DNA of 64,000 nucleotides, from contig CAUYUJ010014564.1 in assembly GCA_963575745.1 (NCBI GenBank), positions 1 to 64,000 of the forward strand. Direction: 5' to 3'. The notes below the pieces were generated by a model. The model worked only from the letters and a program-made list of their open reading frames with translations. It had not been told where the DNA came from and did not search any database. Shown here piece by piece: positions 22,660 to 35,554 of this stretch. Each line of letters opens with the position of its first letter. The stretch's first letter is position 1. Source of the DNA: Prorocentrum cordatum. Its lineage: Eukaryota; Sar; Dinophyceae; Prorocentrales; Prorocentraceae. Both the position numbers and the translations under genes were made by a program.

Positions 22660-23970
22660 GCACATGTATATATGTGTGTATATATGTATTCATGTATGTG
22701 CATACATGTATGCATATCTAGGTCCATGCATCCATCTATATACATCTGCATATGAATGCATACATGTACATGCCGAGGTCTTCGTACATGTATCTGGATA
22801 TGCTTCTATGTTTGCATATGCACACATAGATGCCTATGTATATGCACGTGCGCACGCATGCACACACATATACGTATACGTATATGTGCATGCATGTGTA
22901 TACGCATATGCACATGCATGTATGTGTAATGTCTAGATAACTGCATGTGCATATGTGTGCATGCATTCACAGGCGCACATATTTACGTACCGTACAGGTA
23001 CATGCATACGTACATGTATGGGTCTATGGTAATTCGTAGGTCTATGTATTTGTTATGCTTATTTCAATGTCTATGCATATTAATATGTTTGTGTGTGTAC
23101 ATGCACATCGCTTGAATCCGTAAAGACACTTGTTGTTGTACATGTTGACTTATGTGTATATGTGTGTATGTATGTATGCATTCATTTGTCTATATCGGTA
23201 CATGAGTGTGTCTACGTTCGCGAAATGTATGTGTATATGTATATGTCGATTTGCGTGTTTATGGTTATGCTCATGTGTATGTTTTTTTAGGTATATGCGT
23301 ACCCACACACCTACGCAGATCTCCCTATGCCTGCACATACATCTACATGTGTATCTAATGTTATCCATATTTCTCTCTATATATGTATAGGTAGGTAGTT
23401 GTATACGTATATGTTGCTGTATCTGCGTATGTATATGTATGCTGGTATGCATATGCATATGTACATGCACATGTGTATACATGCATCTCTATGCGAACAT
23501 GTATATGTATTTGTATTTGCATATGTATCTGCTGTTTGCACTTGCATATGCATGTGAATATGTATATGCATGGGCAGACGTATATTTATATGTATATGTA
23601 TTTGTATACATGTATCTGTATTGTGCCGACTCCACTTGTGGGGCGCGTGCGGCCTCCGCGCGCGATTGGACCTGCACTACACTGCACTAAACCAGTATTG
23701 TGCATGCATACGTAGGTGTGCATTTACGTATAGATGTATGCTTGTGTGCATGCATTTTTGTATGCATCTTCACAAGTATGTATACTTGCATACATACATT
23801 TATACACACTTCTTTTTTGCATGCATATCCGCATATATTTGCACACATGTATATTTACATGTATACTATGTTTATATATACATGTATATATATATATATG
23901 CATGCATGCATGCATGCCTGCATGTACATACACATACGTATGTATGCATGTATGTATGTATGTATGTATG
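22660..23970. repeat. Alternating purine-pyrimidine (RY) tract, ATGTATATGCAT type
   Basis: About 1.3 kb of TATG, CATG, CATA and GTAT steps with almost strict purine-pyrimidine alternation, interrupted by unique DNA at 23625-23695. It is rich in short palindromes such as TGCATGCA and GTATAC. It ends with (GCAT)n and (GTAT)n at 23890-23970. Open frames (Tyr/Met/Cys/His/Val) are artefacts on both strands. Confidence 0.9.
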
Positions 23971-24220
23971 CCCCCAGTGGTGATGTCCACATGGCGTCCC
24001 CGCGCAAAGTTCGGCACACCCCTCACACGTTTCCTGTCTTCCATGGAGCTTCATTTGCAGGCCTCGTGGGGGTGTCCACATGGCGTCCCCGTGATCATTT
24101 TGGCACAGCCCTCACACGTTTTCTGCCCCCACAGTGAGCTCCGCATGTGACTCCAGTGGGGGTGTCCACATTGCGTCCTCGCGCACATGTCTGCACACCC
24201 CTCACACGTTTCCTGCAATT

Positions 24221-25220
24221 TTTCTTTGGCTAGGTGTTCGGTGGCTTCTTCGCGTGCTTCCCTTCGACTCGATTAAGACATTATGCGATTGGTCGTAGGC
24301 TGGGACGTCTGAAGAGACGGGCTCATGGACAGGGACATGAACAGGGAGTGGTGACCACGACGACGACGACGAGGACGACGACGACGACTCAAACGGGAAA
24401 GCGCTCACACATGCTGACACGGTCGGCGGATTTTCCTTTTGAGGTGTCAGCGCCGGTAAGCTGTTGGCGAGGTTTCGTCGGCGCCGCCAAACGCACGGCG
24501 TCTGGACAAATTGCTAGCAGCAGCCCAGGTTTGAGGAGAGATGTATTCATGTTGGGTGCGACCCCTTTGCGGTGAGGGTGGATGGGGTCCGTGAGACAAC
24601 GCGCGACCTGTCTGTGACAGGTTGTATTCAAGCTTCTTCTCCCCTCTTCCCCTTCGAATCTCAACAGGGGCGGGCCTGGGTGCCGCGGATCCGACTTCTC
24701 TCGACCCCCCCTTCTCATTGTAGTGGTGAGCAAAACAGGCTGGACATCATATCCACAACATCCGTAATCGGATCTACCGCAACACAAATCCGAACCAAAT
24801 TCGGATCCGCACCACTTGAATTGGATCCGCCAGGATGTCTCTCATGCGTGCAGTTGAAACGACCATGCCTGGGCCCGAGAAGAGCAATCTCTCGACCCAT
24901 CCGTGAGCTGCGGCATGGCCCGCGCAGTCTTGGAAGATGGCTCGGGTAAGTGCGATCTGCCTCGTAACCCATCACGTCGCGTCGGAGCGAACATTGGCCT
25001 GAGCGGCTCGACTTCCGCCGAACGGTTCACAAATTGCTCATGCGCGAGCCATATTCTCAGCTTTCTCCAATGGATGGTTCTGCAGCGTGCTGTGCGCAGC
25101 CAGGCAATTTAGAGATCTGCGTGCCTGGCAGCAGCATTGAATCGCAGGGTTTCGAAGCTGTAATGCCGTCGTCGTTGCCGTCGTCGTCGTCATCGTCGTC
25201 GTCGTCGTCGTCCTGCGTTA
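24221..25220. other. Lower-GC unique region, no gene recognised
   Basis: Contains a short (GAC)n run at 24358-24390 and a (GTC)n run at 25165-25212. No frame could be tied to a family. Confidence 0.4.
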
Positions 25221-25226
25221 CAGCTC

Positions 25227-26483
25227 GTGGAGTCCAGCTCTGGAGCAGATGGGCGTGCCGACTGCAAGCTTTTGCAGGCATGTACTTTGGAGGCGCTTGG
25301 CCGCTACAAGGATGCAGTGCGCGTCCTGCTTAGACTGCAGACTATAGAGTCGATCCAGCAGACAGCTGGTGCGGTGATTAAGTCCACAGGAGCACAAACA
25401 GGTCGGTTCGATTCCGTTGCTTCGAGTCCCACAAAATCTCCGTGCGCTTCTTATTTTCACCCACGCGAGGCCGCCCAGGAGACGGAAGACCATGGCAAAG
25501 GCGTGTTCGCCAGAGAAGTTCTCTCGGTTGGTGAGTTGGGCATGGGGTCGAAGGAATGCGAAGACAAATCATCTTCAATCGTGACTCGTCTGGCAAGCGT
25601 TTACGGCGAGCACCTGGGCTGGGCGAGGACGGGAAAGACAGCGCATTGCGGATCATTTGCTGATGCGTAGTCTGGCAGAGTGTGTGCTGATGGGTGCAGA
25701 GAGGCGTGAGCGCCTGCTCGGGCTTTCACGCGGTGAGGGCGAGGCTGTACCAGGACAGGGTGATCCCGCTCTGTTGCGGCTGTTCCATGTTGTGAAAAGA
25801 TCGGTTCATTGCCAGCAAACCATGGGCTGGAGATGCTGCCATCACTGGGCTGTGTCTGGAACCGAGCAGGCTCAACCACACCTGTGACTCATTCTGTTCT
25901 TGGTGTAACACTGGCGATCTGATGTGCGTGCGATGTCAGCGGGATGTTGTGACAGGTGAGGAGCTGACCATGCCTTATCCTAACCCGACGGACAAACGAG
26001 AGTAGCGGCGTGAGTTCTTGAACAACCGGCCTGGTTTAATATGCACCTGGGACCTTTGCGAGATGCAGTGCGACGGCACAGCTGGGGCTTACAGCTATGA
26101 GCGCGATGTGGAAATAGCAGAAGCCCGTGAGGCTCAGGACAAGCCTGATTATGTACAAACTTTTGGCAATCGATCCTCAGCAACCGAGTTTCTCGCGAGT
26201 TCGCAGGTGTGTGGTTTGCACCGCCAGGCTCAGATAGAGCACGCGATGCATGCAGACTTTGCTTGCCACGAGCTCGGCCGCCAACTGAGGCACCGTCCTG
26301 GCTGCTTGCATCACTAACTCAACACAGACAACCAGTCCCTAAAACGTGAGGACCAAGACGAAATGCAGGCTCTTCGAGACTTTGGGAAGGGAGGTTTTTG
26401 GGCAGGGTTTTACCAGGGTGACAACGACGAACGCACAACATACCCCGAACTCTTTGGCCGATCTTCGAATCCTCGGTGAATCT
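25227..26483 (+). pseudogene. Decayed Cys-rich coding region
   Basis: From 25799 a single frame stays protein-like across two internal stops (about 26003 and 26314) to a final stop near 26480. It codes FIASKPWAGDAAITGLCLE, then CDSFCSWCNTGDLMCVRCQR (a dense Cys cluster, probably zinc binding), TMPYPNPTDKRE, CTWDLCEMQCDGTAGAYSY, HADFACHELGRQLRHR and, after the second stop, GGFWAGFYQGDNDERTTYPE. An upstream open frame 25227-25670 may be its 5' part, in another frame. The continuity of composition through stops is what one expects of a recent pseudogene or of sequencing error. The family is not recognised. Confidence 0.5.
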
Positions 26484-26800
26484 GCGATTTTGGGATTGGG
26501 GATGTGTTTTTCTTGGGCCATTGCAGAAAAATGGCTGGCGTTCGCACTCCAGGGGCGGGGGGGGGATCGACCCAGCGTGCTTCTGTTTCACTGCGCTAGG
26601 TTCGTGTCGTGTCGACCGGCGGCGACCCCGCCGTTGGCGTTCATCAGAGCACCGAGTCTCAGGGGCGAAAGAGGTACACGCACATCAATCCACGTTGGTT
26701 TCGATAGTACACAATGCGCGAACGTTCGTGTCACGCGGCTGGTCTCGCAGACTGGGGGACCGTGTTCATGTGCGTGGTTGCGCGCGTACATCTTTTGTGG
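26484..26800. other. Unique region before the 115-bp array
   Basis: No feature was recognised; a 164-codon frame overlaps it (26346-26840) but shows no family signal. Confidence 0.35.
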
Positions 26801-26801
26801 G

Positions 26802-28670
26802 CTCCCTAGAATCATCAGGGGTAACTCGGGTCAGGGCTAACTCGGGTTCGTTGTTCGGGAATCCGAGCCCGAGTCACCCCAGTCCCGAGGTGCCCCGGAT
26901 AATTCGGGCGTCCAGAGCCCCGAATCATCAGGGGTAGCTCGGGTCAGGGCTTACTCGGGTTCGTCTTTCGGGAATCCGAACCCGAGTTGCCCCTGGCCCG
27001 AGTTGCCCCGCATAACTCGGGCGTCCAGAGCCCCGAATCATCAGGGGCAGCTCGGGTCAGGGCTAGCACGATTTCGACTTTCGGGAATCCGAACCCGAGT
27101 TGTCGCGGGCCCGAGTTACCCTGGATAATTCGGGCGTCCAGAGCCCCGAATCATCAGGGGTAGCTTGGGTCAGGGCTCACTCGGGTTCGTTTTTCGGGAA
27201 TCCGAACCCGAGTTATCCCGGGCCCGAGTTGCCCCGGATAACTCGGGCGTCCAGAGCCCCGAATCATCAGGGGCAGCTCGGGTCAGGGTTAACTCGGGTT
27301 CGTTGTTCGGGAATCCGAATCCGAGTTGCCCCGGGCCCGAGTTGCCCCGCATAACTCGGGCGTCCAGAGCTCCGAATCATCAGGGGCAGCTCGGGTCAGG
27401 GCTAGCTTGGGTTCGTCTTTCGGGAATCCGAGCCCGAGTCACCCCAGTCCCGAGGTGCCCCGGATAATTCGGGCGTCCAGAGCCCCGAATCATCAGGGGT
27501 AGCTCTAGCACGGGTTCGACTTTCGGGAATCCGAACCCGAGTTACCTTCTGCCCGAGTTGCCCCGGATAATTCGGGCGTCCAGAGCCCCGAATCATCAGG
27601 GGTAGCTCGGGTCAGGGCTCGCTCGGGTTCGTCGTTCGGGAATCCGAACCCGAGTTGTGCCCCGGGCCCGAGTTGTCCCGGTTATTTCGGGCGTCCAGAG
27701 CCCCGAATCATCAGGGGTAGCTCGGGTCAGGGCTCACTCGGGTTCGTCTTTCGGGAGTCCGAACCCGAGTTGCCCCGGGGCCCGAGTTGCCCCGGATAAC
27801 TCGGGCGTCCAGAGCCCCGAATCATCAGGGGTAGCTCGGGTCAGGGCTCACTCGGGTTCGTCTTTCGGGAGTCCGAACCCGAGTTGCCCCGGGCCCGAGT
27901 TGTCCCGGTTAATTCGGGCGTCCAGAGCCCCGAATCATCAGGGGTAGCTCGGGTCAGGGCTCACTCGGGTTCGTTTGTCGGGAATCCGAACCCGAGTTGC
28001 CCCTGGCCCCGGGCGTCCAGAGCCCCAAACCATCAGGGGTAGCTCGGGTCAGGGCTAGCTCGGGTTCGTCTTTGGGGAATCCGAACCCGAGTTACCCCGG
28101 GCCCGAGTTGCCCCGGATAATTCGGGTTTCCAGAGCCCCGAATCATCAGGGGCAGCTCTGGTCAGGGCTCACTCGGGTTCGTCTTTTCGGGAATCCGAAC
28201 CCGAGTTACCCTGGGCCCGAGTTGCCCTGGATTACTCGGGCGTCCAAAGCCCCGAATCATCAGGGGTAGCTCGGGTCAGGGCTAACTCGGGTTCGTTGTT
28301 CGGGAATCCGAACCCGAGTTGCCCCGGTTAACTCGGGCGTCCAGAGCCCCGAATCATCAGGGGCAGCTCGGGTCAGGGTTAACTCGGGTTCGTTTTTCGG
28401 GAATCCGAACCCGAGTTGCCCCGGGCCCGAGTTGCCCCGGATCTCTCGGGTGTCCAGAGCCCCAAATCATCAGGGGTAGCTCGGGTCAGGAGTCAGGGCT
28501 AACTCGGGCTCGTTTTTCGGGAATCCGAACCCGAGTTACCGTGGGCCCGAGTTGCCCCGGATATCTCGGGCGTCCAGAGCCCCGAATCATCAGGGGTAGC
28601 TCGGGTCAGGGCTAACTCGGGTTCGCCTTTCGGGAGTCCGAACCCGAGTTGCCCCAGATAACTCGGGTGC
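26802..28670. repeat. ~115-bp tandem array, internally palindromic
   Basis: About 16 units. Each contains AATCATCAGGGGTAGCTCGG, GTCAGGGCTAACTCGGGTTC, a spacer with TTTTTCGGGAATCC, GAACCCGAGTTGCCCCGGGC and GGATAACTCGGGCGTCCAGA. CTCGGGTTCG and CGAACCCGAG form an inverted repeat around GTCTTTCGGGAATC, so each unit can fold as a hairpin. Unit identity is high (roughly nine bases in ten by eye) with occasional short deletions, for example near 27510 and 28005. Confidence 0.95.
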
Positions 28671-28854
28671 CCAAGTTCAACGTTGAATGCCGCCAGCGAC
28701 CCAGAGTCGGTCGATTTTGAACGATCGGACATTTTGGAATCGGCCGATCGTTCAAGGTTGAGCGATCCCTGCGATGTCAGAAACCAACTCCGAAGTCGGC
28801 ACGTCACGAACTTTTCGTACGCTGCCGACTCAGCTTGCGAACTACCCCTGGCCA

Positions 28855-29000
28855 GCACATAGCACAACACATACGGGACATCAGACGGGAGAGCATGCGG
28901 TAGACAATACGGGAGGCCATAAGGGGATACCACACAGGATAGTCATGTGGGAGTCCATACGAAATACCATCAAGAACACCATACAGGAGCCGCAACAAGA
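28855..29000. repeat. Degenerate CATACGGGA repeats
   Basis: Words such as ACATACGGGACAT, CAATACGGGAGGCCATA and CCATACGAAATACCAT recur at roughly 20-30 bp spacing, and once more at about 29125. No gene is apparent from 28.7 to 29.55 kb. Confidence 0.55.
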
Positions 29001-29563
29001 GCCGAAAAGGTCAACATGACCACTCCTGACGGTGAGATTTGCCAACCGCCGCAGGGCGATTTCGTGCGTGACAGTACTCTGGAGCACTGCCATGGAGGCC
29101 AGACACCCTTCACAAGCCGTCCCATACGGGAAACCACAGGCCACCCGTTCCTGATCCGGAGGAGCTCACACTGTTGGTCGACAGGCTGTTCAGGGATTTT
29201 GGTCGATAAGCTGTTCATGATCTGTCGATGATTCGTCTTTGCGAAGTAGTGCGAGAAGCCCCAGAACTCACGCGGGAAGCACAGAGAGATTCGTGAGTTG
29301 GGGGTTTGGGCCCCTTCAGGAATTCTGTAATATTATGAAGAGCCAGGAAACGGCGAACTCTAATGGACCAGAGGACACTCCATTACGGCACGGTGGTGGA
29401 TCATATCTCCACACTTTTGCAATACGTATGCGTTTCCCTATTATTCTTACCCATCTGTCTCAGCTCGTTCATCTTGCGATCTTCTTCGCCTGTTGCTTAG
29501 TTGTTGTGTTCCGTTCCTCGTCTGTTCGTAGGGCTCTCAGTGTCTTGCCTCGTGAACCGGCAG

Positions 29564-29642
29564 GCAGCGCGTGGAGGCGACTGTGACAGCGGAGATCTCC
29601 ACCATGCGTCTGGACATGGGTGACATGCAGGAAGCCCTGAAG
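29564..29642 (+). CDS. Exon candidate 7 of a coiled-coil gene
   Basis: Acceptor CCGGCAG and GC donor (AAG|GCGCTC) bound a 79-base segment coding QRVEATVTAEISTMRLDMGD then MQEALK. Hydrophobics fall in a 3-4 pattern (V, I, M, M, L). The one-base lead and phase-0 end match candidates 6 and 8. A GGA microsatellite follows 200 bp downstream. Confidence 0.55.
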
Positions 29643-29837
29643 GCGCTCCTGCCTGGTTCCCTTCCCCTCCTCTCCTCCTCGTCCTCATCCCGCTCCTTCT
29701 TCTCCTCCACACCTTTTGTTTTTCAAGAGGTCGGGCCGTTTTTGGGTCGAAGGACGGTACTGGCAAGAGCCGCTGTCGCTGGCGCCACCCGTTGGCTCGT
29801 GCAGAGCACCCCATGCGAGGGGGAGCGGGGGGAGTGA

Positions 29838-30732
<895 letters not shown>

Positions 30733-30785
30733 GCCTGAGCACAGGGGTTGTTTGCTCGGCCTGACCTCGGCGTGCACGTGCCAAC

Positions 30786-31860
30786 GTGCCGCGACAGTGC
30801 GCGCGCCGCCGCGCCATAGCTGCGCCTCCTCGGGCCACGGCGAGGGCTGTGGAGGCGGCCTGGCACCGCCGCGCGCGTGCAGAGCGCTCGCGGGCCAGGA
30901 CATTGATCAGAGTTCATCAGGCCTATCAGAGGCTACAGCAACACCATTCGGCACAACGACCACCCAGAGATCAGGACGTGTTGCTAGTGCCCGAGTCCCT
31001 CATGACTCAATGGATTCCTGTATGGGACTGCAGCAAATGCGGCCGATACGTCAAACACCGTCGAACATGCTGGTGCGGGCATCATTTCTCGGAGCCATCG
31101 CAGCAGCAGCATCGGCTTTCTGGACTCCCCCATCGGCAGCGGCCACAGCATGGATCTCAGTCAAGAAGGCCGTCGAGCCGCCAGAGGGAACGTCTGCAGG
31201 CGCCGCAGTTCAGCGAGCGAGAGGTAAGATTGTACATTGCCAAGATCCCGCCCATGACGAAAGAGGAGACCACTGCGGAACAGGTCTACAAGCCAGCTCC
31301 AGAAGGGGACACCCACCAGTATCGCATGTAGTCGCGCAAGCAGATCAACGACATGGCATTCTTGGCGCTCACAGCTCGCAGAGCGGACGAGATGCAGCTC
31401 GCGGCGATGCACGACAGGAAGATTGTCACTTTCAAGTGCATGGTTCATGGCCTGCTTCCGCTGCGCCAGCAGCACGGATAATACAAAAACAATATGGACA
31501 AGGCTCAGGATCGGCTCCGCACCACCCAAACCCGTATCAAGGAACTTGAGGCTCTGGAATCAGAGAACATGAACGACATAGCGCAACTCAGGACCTGCAT
31601 GGAGGAGCTGGAACAGATGATGGCGGAAGAGGACCAGGACATGGGATTTGCAGCGCAGGCTCAGCAGCCGACGGCTGCCAGACCTCCCCCCGGGCCTCCT
31701 GTCCCACCGCAGCCGCCGCAGGTGCGGCCACCTGTGAGGCCGCCAACGCACCCCCCTGGGCCCGCGGTCGAGCACGGCTCCCGCGACCAGCAGCAGGGAC
31801 TGCTGCTCCACAGGGGGTGCAGCGGGTCCTCTTTCAGCCGCCGTCCGAGGAGACCAGCAC
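30786..31860 (+). pseudogene. LINE gag-like part: zinc finger and coiled coil
   Basis: One frame carries protein-like sequence across two stops (31329 and about 31480). A Cys/His cluster WDCSKCGRYVKHRRTCWCGH lies at about 31026-31085, and a heptad segment DKAQDRLRTTQTRIKELEAL continuing ESENMNDIAQLRTCMEELEQ at about 31497-31620. A Pro-rich linker (PPPGPPVPPQPPQ) follows. The pattern suits an RNA-binding, self-associating ORF1-type protein. Frame slips occur near 31800-31900. Confidence 0.6.
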
Positions 31861-33480
31861 GCAGGCCCAGATGCAGGAGCTCAGGGGCTTGCTCATTGGC
31901 ATGGCCAGAGAATCAGAGCGATATGGTCCTCGGACAGATGGTGCACGCCCTCGCGGCCATGACAGCAGCACAACAAGTTGCAGCGCCAGTGCCGACCTCA
32001 CCGACCGCAGCCGAGGATGCCTACCAGATACCTGTCGATGCCCCGTTGTCGCCGACGTTAGTTGCGGCCGCGCCAGTCCGCGGGACTGCTGTGAACACCG
32101 CAGAGGCCGCGGCTTTTCCAGTGGGGGAGGGGAGCGCCCCCCAGATGCCATCGCCATCGAGCGTTCCCAACGGCCAGCCGTTGCCTTTGACACCCATTGG
32201 CTGTGGCGCGGCAGGCGGCATGCCAACGCCTCTCAGCCCAATCAGGAGGTGCAGGACAATCACTTCAGCTGCGAGGGCATGCCGACTCCAACGGCAGCCA
32301 GCCAGATGATGAGGAGTGCGGAGTTTCAGAGGGTTTACTGCCACCGACGACGCCATCGATCCCCCCTCCTCGAATTCCGGGGCCAATCTCGCCGACGCAG
32401 CCAATGATGTCACATGCGGAGCCCATCCCAGGTCCGAGCTGTCTCCCTGGAGTTCAGTCAGAATCGGCCCCGCAGCCGCAGCATGCAGCCGCGCTCGAGG
32501 GCCCCCCGTTCAAGGCCCCGCCGCCGAAGCAACAGCGCGTTCAGTCTCCTGGGGCGGGCGCGCGCTGAGGGGGTATTTCACTGATGACGATCCGCCAGTG
32601 CCGGTCATCAGTCAGGGAGTCGGTAAATTCAAATCATGCTTGAAGTGGGCACAGAACGGCAACATGCAGTTCTCAATGCCTTCGTTCCCAGTTTCAGTGG
32701 GAAGTATCTTGGGTAGCTTCAGTCCAGGCCATCAAGCAGCGCATCATCGAGTCAGCAGTGCGGAAGTGGGCTCCTCAGGTGGGCCATGGATGCATGTTTT
32801 TTGCCGGAAATCATTTCACTTCAGAAGAGCTTCAGTCAATTTTCCATCAGAGAGGTGCTCAGCGTAAACGGGGAGGCGAGTGAATCAGTTTCATTGCCCA
32901 ACCCCTGCAGCCCTGCATGCAAGCGGGACAGCCCGAGCAGCTCACATAGTACAGATTCGTTGTTTTGCAGTCTTAATTCCTCTAGTGGTGCCTCGGGGCT
33001 TGAGGCGCGTCTCGATCAGCTACACAGAGCTGCGTCGGCGGATTTGCTGGGGGGGTGGGACCGCGCCTCCCCCGTGGCGTCTGGGGGCGCGCAGGAATCA
33101 AACGGCCTCGTGTCAACCTCGCAACGCCCTGTAAATTCGGATGCCACGCCCTCCTCTAGCGCGGGCGTTCTCGGGTCGCCCATGCGGGGGGAGTTTCAAG
33201 CGAAGACAGCCCCACTTGGTGTTTGTTCACCCTTGCCCTCCCCCCGCTCCTCTGTTTTGAACCGAAGGTCGATTCAGCGCAGCCTGCCTCGGATGTGGCA
33301 CATGATGAGCTGTCTGTTGTCCATTGCCCCCCCCTGCCTTCAAGTCCCACCCCGTGGGAACTTGCGGCTCGTGAGAGGGCGCCCCCCGGGGCCATTCGAG
33401 CGCGACCCGCTTGCCTGGGGGATCCAGCACGCATCGCGTTGAACGCGTGCCCCCCGTCTCTCCAGTCACGAGCCAAGGCG
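31861..33480 (+). pseudogene. LINE low-complexity Pro/Ser-rich linker
   Basis: Frame-shifting coding region rich in Pro, Ser, Ala and Gln, for example PPTTPSIPPPRIPGPISPT at about 32330-32390 and a 218-codon frame 32786-33442 with a Ser-rich stretch (SPSSSHSTDSLFCSLNSSSG). No domain is visible. It joins the gag-like part to the RNase H domain in the same orientation. Confidence 0.45.
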
Positions 33481-33484
33481 TGGT

Positions 33485-33950
33485 CTTATTGCGTGGGCGG
33501 GTCCAACTGCCAATGTAAAGGGGGCGAGGATAATCGCGCTGCGACTTGGGCTGTTGTGAGAATTGTCTTTCGCTAACAGCGACGTCGCCTATGCTGGATT
33601 TTGGAGCTCGAGATGGAGCGAGTCTTGCTTCGTGGGCCCCCTGCGCAGTAGGTTGGACAGCACTGATGTTGAGCTGCTAGGTATAGTGTGGACTAGCATT
33701 GTAATGCTTTGTGACGAGCAAAGGCACGTTGCTCAGCAGGTAGACATTTTCCCAGATTCTAAATCTGCCACCGAGCTTGTAACTGGCGAGGCGGCCATTG
33801 CAGAGCATGGTGCGTTGGCAAAGTTGGCGGCCATCACCTTCAGGATAGCCAGGGCAAAAGGTCCCCTGACCATGCATCATCAAGGCGCATTGCTTGCACC
33901 ATTGTAACATTTTGGCCGGTAACACTGCAAAGAATGTTGCCGGAGATCTC
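33485..33950 (+). pseudogene. RNase H domain of the LINE
   Basis: Recognisable elements in order are YCVGGSNCQ (first strand, with the usual Asp of DGS lost), STDVELLGIVWTSIVMLCDE (the AE helix), VDIFPDSKSATELVTG (the conserved DSxxA), and HHCNILAGNTAKNVAGDL (the final GNxxAD-like motif). Two frameshifts, near 33560 and 33890, separate these pieces. The domain ends about 220 bp before the endonuclease. Because the catalytic Asp of strand 1 is absent, activity is unlikely. Confidence 0.7.
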
Positions 33951-34164
33951 GTTCCACCCACTCGCTTTGATGAGCCCATTAGGGAAATGTCGGAGTATCA
34001 TCCAGGTGGGGAATGGGCGCGGGCCAAATCCCCCTATTGTGCCCCCAGCCTTGGGCCCCCCTGCTTGGGCAGTGGATCGATTGTTGTTGATGTTCGCCCC
34101 CGGCTCGCGTCTATCAGCGATTGCCCCGCTGACTCTGTTGCGAAAAAAGTCGCGCGCGACGCCG

Positions 34165-34965
34165 GGCTCTGCGTTGCGCAGTTCAATGCCAAGTCCGTGT
34201 ATGATCGGCAGTCCAAGGGTTTCAGAGGCAAGCGCAGGCTCATGAGGATTCGAATCCTGGGAGCTCAGTTTGAGAAGATTGGGCTCCGCATCGTCGGGTT
34301 TCAAGACAGTAGGAACCCCGAGGGCATCAGGATGTCGGGGCCTTTCCTCGCTGTCTCCTCTGGGGCTGCTAGCGGGGGTCTAGGATGCGAGCTGTGGCTC
34401 GACATGGAGGAGCCGCTTGCGACCCACAAGGATAAGGAGGTCACTTTTTCAGCGCGAGGACGTTGTCTCCCTTCATTGCGACCCGAGAAGGCTGATTGTA
34501 GCAGTCCGTTCGCAAGCCTTCGCAGCGAGGGTGGCGGTTATTCATGCCCCTCATGTTGCCCATGAGACCGAAAGCACGCAGGCCTTCTGGGAAGACGCCG
34601 CCGGGCTCTGCAACCACTGGAGAGAGGAGATGGCACTGTGTGATGCTAATTCTAGGACAGGATCGGAAGAATCAGTATGGGCGGGGAGTCTTGGGTTTAT
34701 GCAGGAGCAGGACAAGGTGGGGTTTCTTTTTCATATTTCTCGCCGAGATTCATCTTAGCGCTGTCAACGCCTTGGTTGACAATTCTGCAGGGTTTACCTT
34801 CATGGCCAACTAGGGCGCAAACCACAGCATAGACTGCATTCTTTGTGCCCCTGTATTCATTCCCGCTGTTGCGAGCGTTCGCAGCAGGCATGACATTCAT
34901 TTGCGCTCCCCGCAACCAGGCCATATACCCGTTGAAGCGGCCGTCGTTTGGAAGAAATCCGCTAC
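34165..34965 (+). pseudogene. APE-type endonuclease domain of the LINE
   Basis: Exo/endo/phosphatase fold markers occur in order: LCVAQFNAKSV (strand 1, cf. N in TWNVxG), RIVGFQDSRNPEG (normally QExR), AVIHAPHVAHETES (the tAPH motif), EEMALCDANSRTGSE (normally GDFNAxxG), NHSIDCILC (normally IDYI) and SPQPGHIPVEA (normally SDHxPV). A frameshift near 34445 and a stop at 34811 break it. The His of the last motif is kept but its Asp is changed to Gly. In LINEs this enzyme nicks the target. Confidence 0.75.
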
Positions 34966-35550
34966 CAAGACTAAGGGCCCATGGCCTCCTATTGACAGCG
35001 ATGAGACAAAGGGCCCCGCCTGCGTTGCCTCCTTCAGGAAGGAGCCGGAGGATTTGGAGGTTGAGAATTGGGAGTTGGATGTGAATGCGCATCTCGCGCG
35101 CGCTGCGAACAAACGTTCACGATGCTGCTGCCGAGGCCTTCCCAAGGCGTAAGCGCAAGGCCAGGGCCTGAGGCATTTCTGAGAGCTCGCTGGCACTCAG
35201 TGGCACTAGAAGGGCAAATCACAAGGCCTTGACCAACCAATCGCTAGGTGCTGAGGCATGCAGAGGCAGGGTGCTCAGGCATGTGGCAGGCAGGCTCCGC
35301 GCCGGTGACCTCTCCATGCTTGTCCTGGGCAGCTTCCCCCTCTGGCAGTCTGTCAGACTCGAGCGAGCCGGACATGTTGAGGCCTCTCTGAGAAAGCGTC
35401 GCCTTCGGGACATCTTCGCGCTTGCTCTTAACCACTTTGCGCTGGTCTCGAGGGGTGTCGTTGCTGAAGGCATGCGTAATGACAGGGCCCAGTTCCTGGA
35501 GGAGTAAATCCGTGATGGCTCAGTAGGTATAGATGGTCACCTCCCAGCTA
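34966..35550 (+). pseudogene. LINE linker between endonuclease and RT
   Basis: Mixed-frame coding remains, including DLEVENWELDVNAHLARAA near 35050 and a frame 35229-35507 of globular composition. No domain was recognised. Confidence 0.4.
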
Positions 35551-35554
35551 AAGA

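Larger units (their letters stand above)
21512..24220. repeat. ~107-bp tandem repeat, split in three parts
   Basis: Units such as CACCCCTCACACGTTTC, then CACAGGGAGCTCCACCTATG, then GGCCCCAGTGGGGGTGTCCA, then CATGGCGTCCCCGCGC occur at 21512-21900, 22335-22540 and 23970-24220. A retroelement fragment (21948-22074), unique DNA and a CT plus ATGTAT block separate the parts, so the array was present before those insertions or expansions. Confidence 0.85.

Noticed and set aside
25330-25425. GGTTCGATTCC at about 25403, like a tRNA T-arm
   Set aside because: No acceptor stem, D-arm or anticodon arm could be folded around it.
26802-28670. CRISPR-like array
   Set aside because: Units are contiguous 115-bp repeats without unique spacers, in a eukaryotic context.
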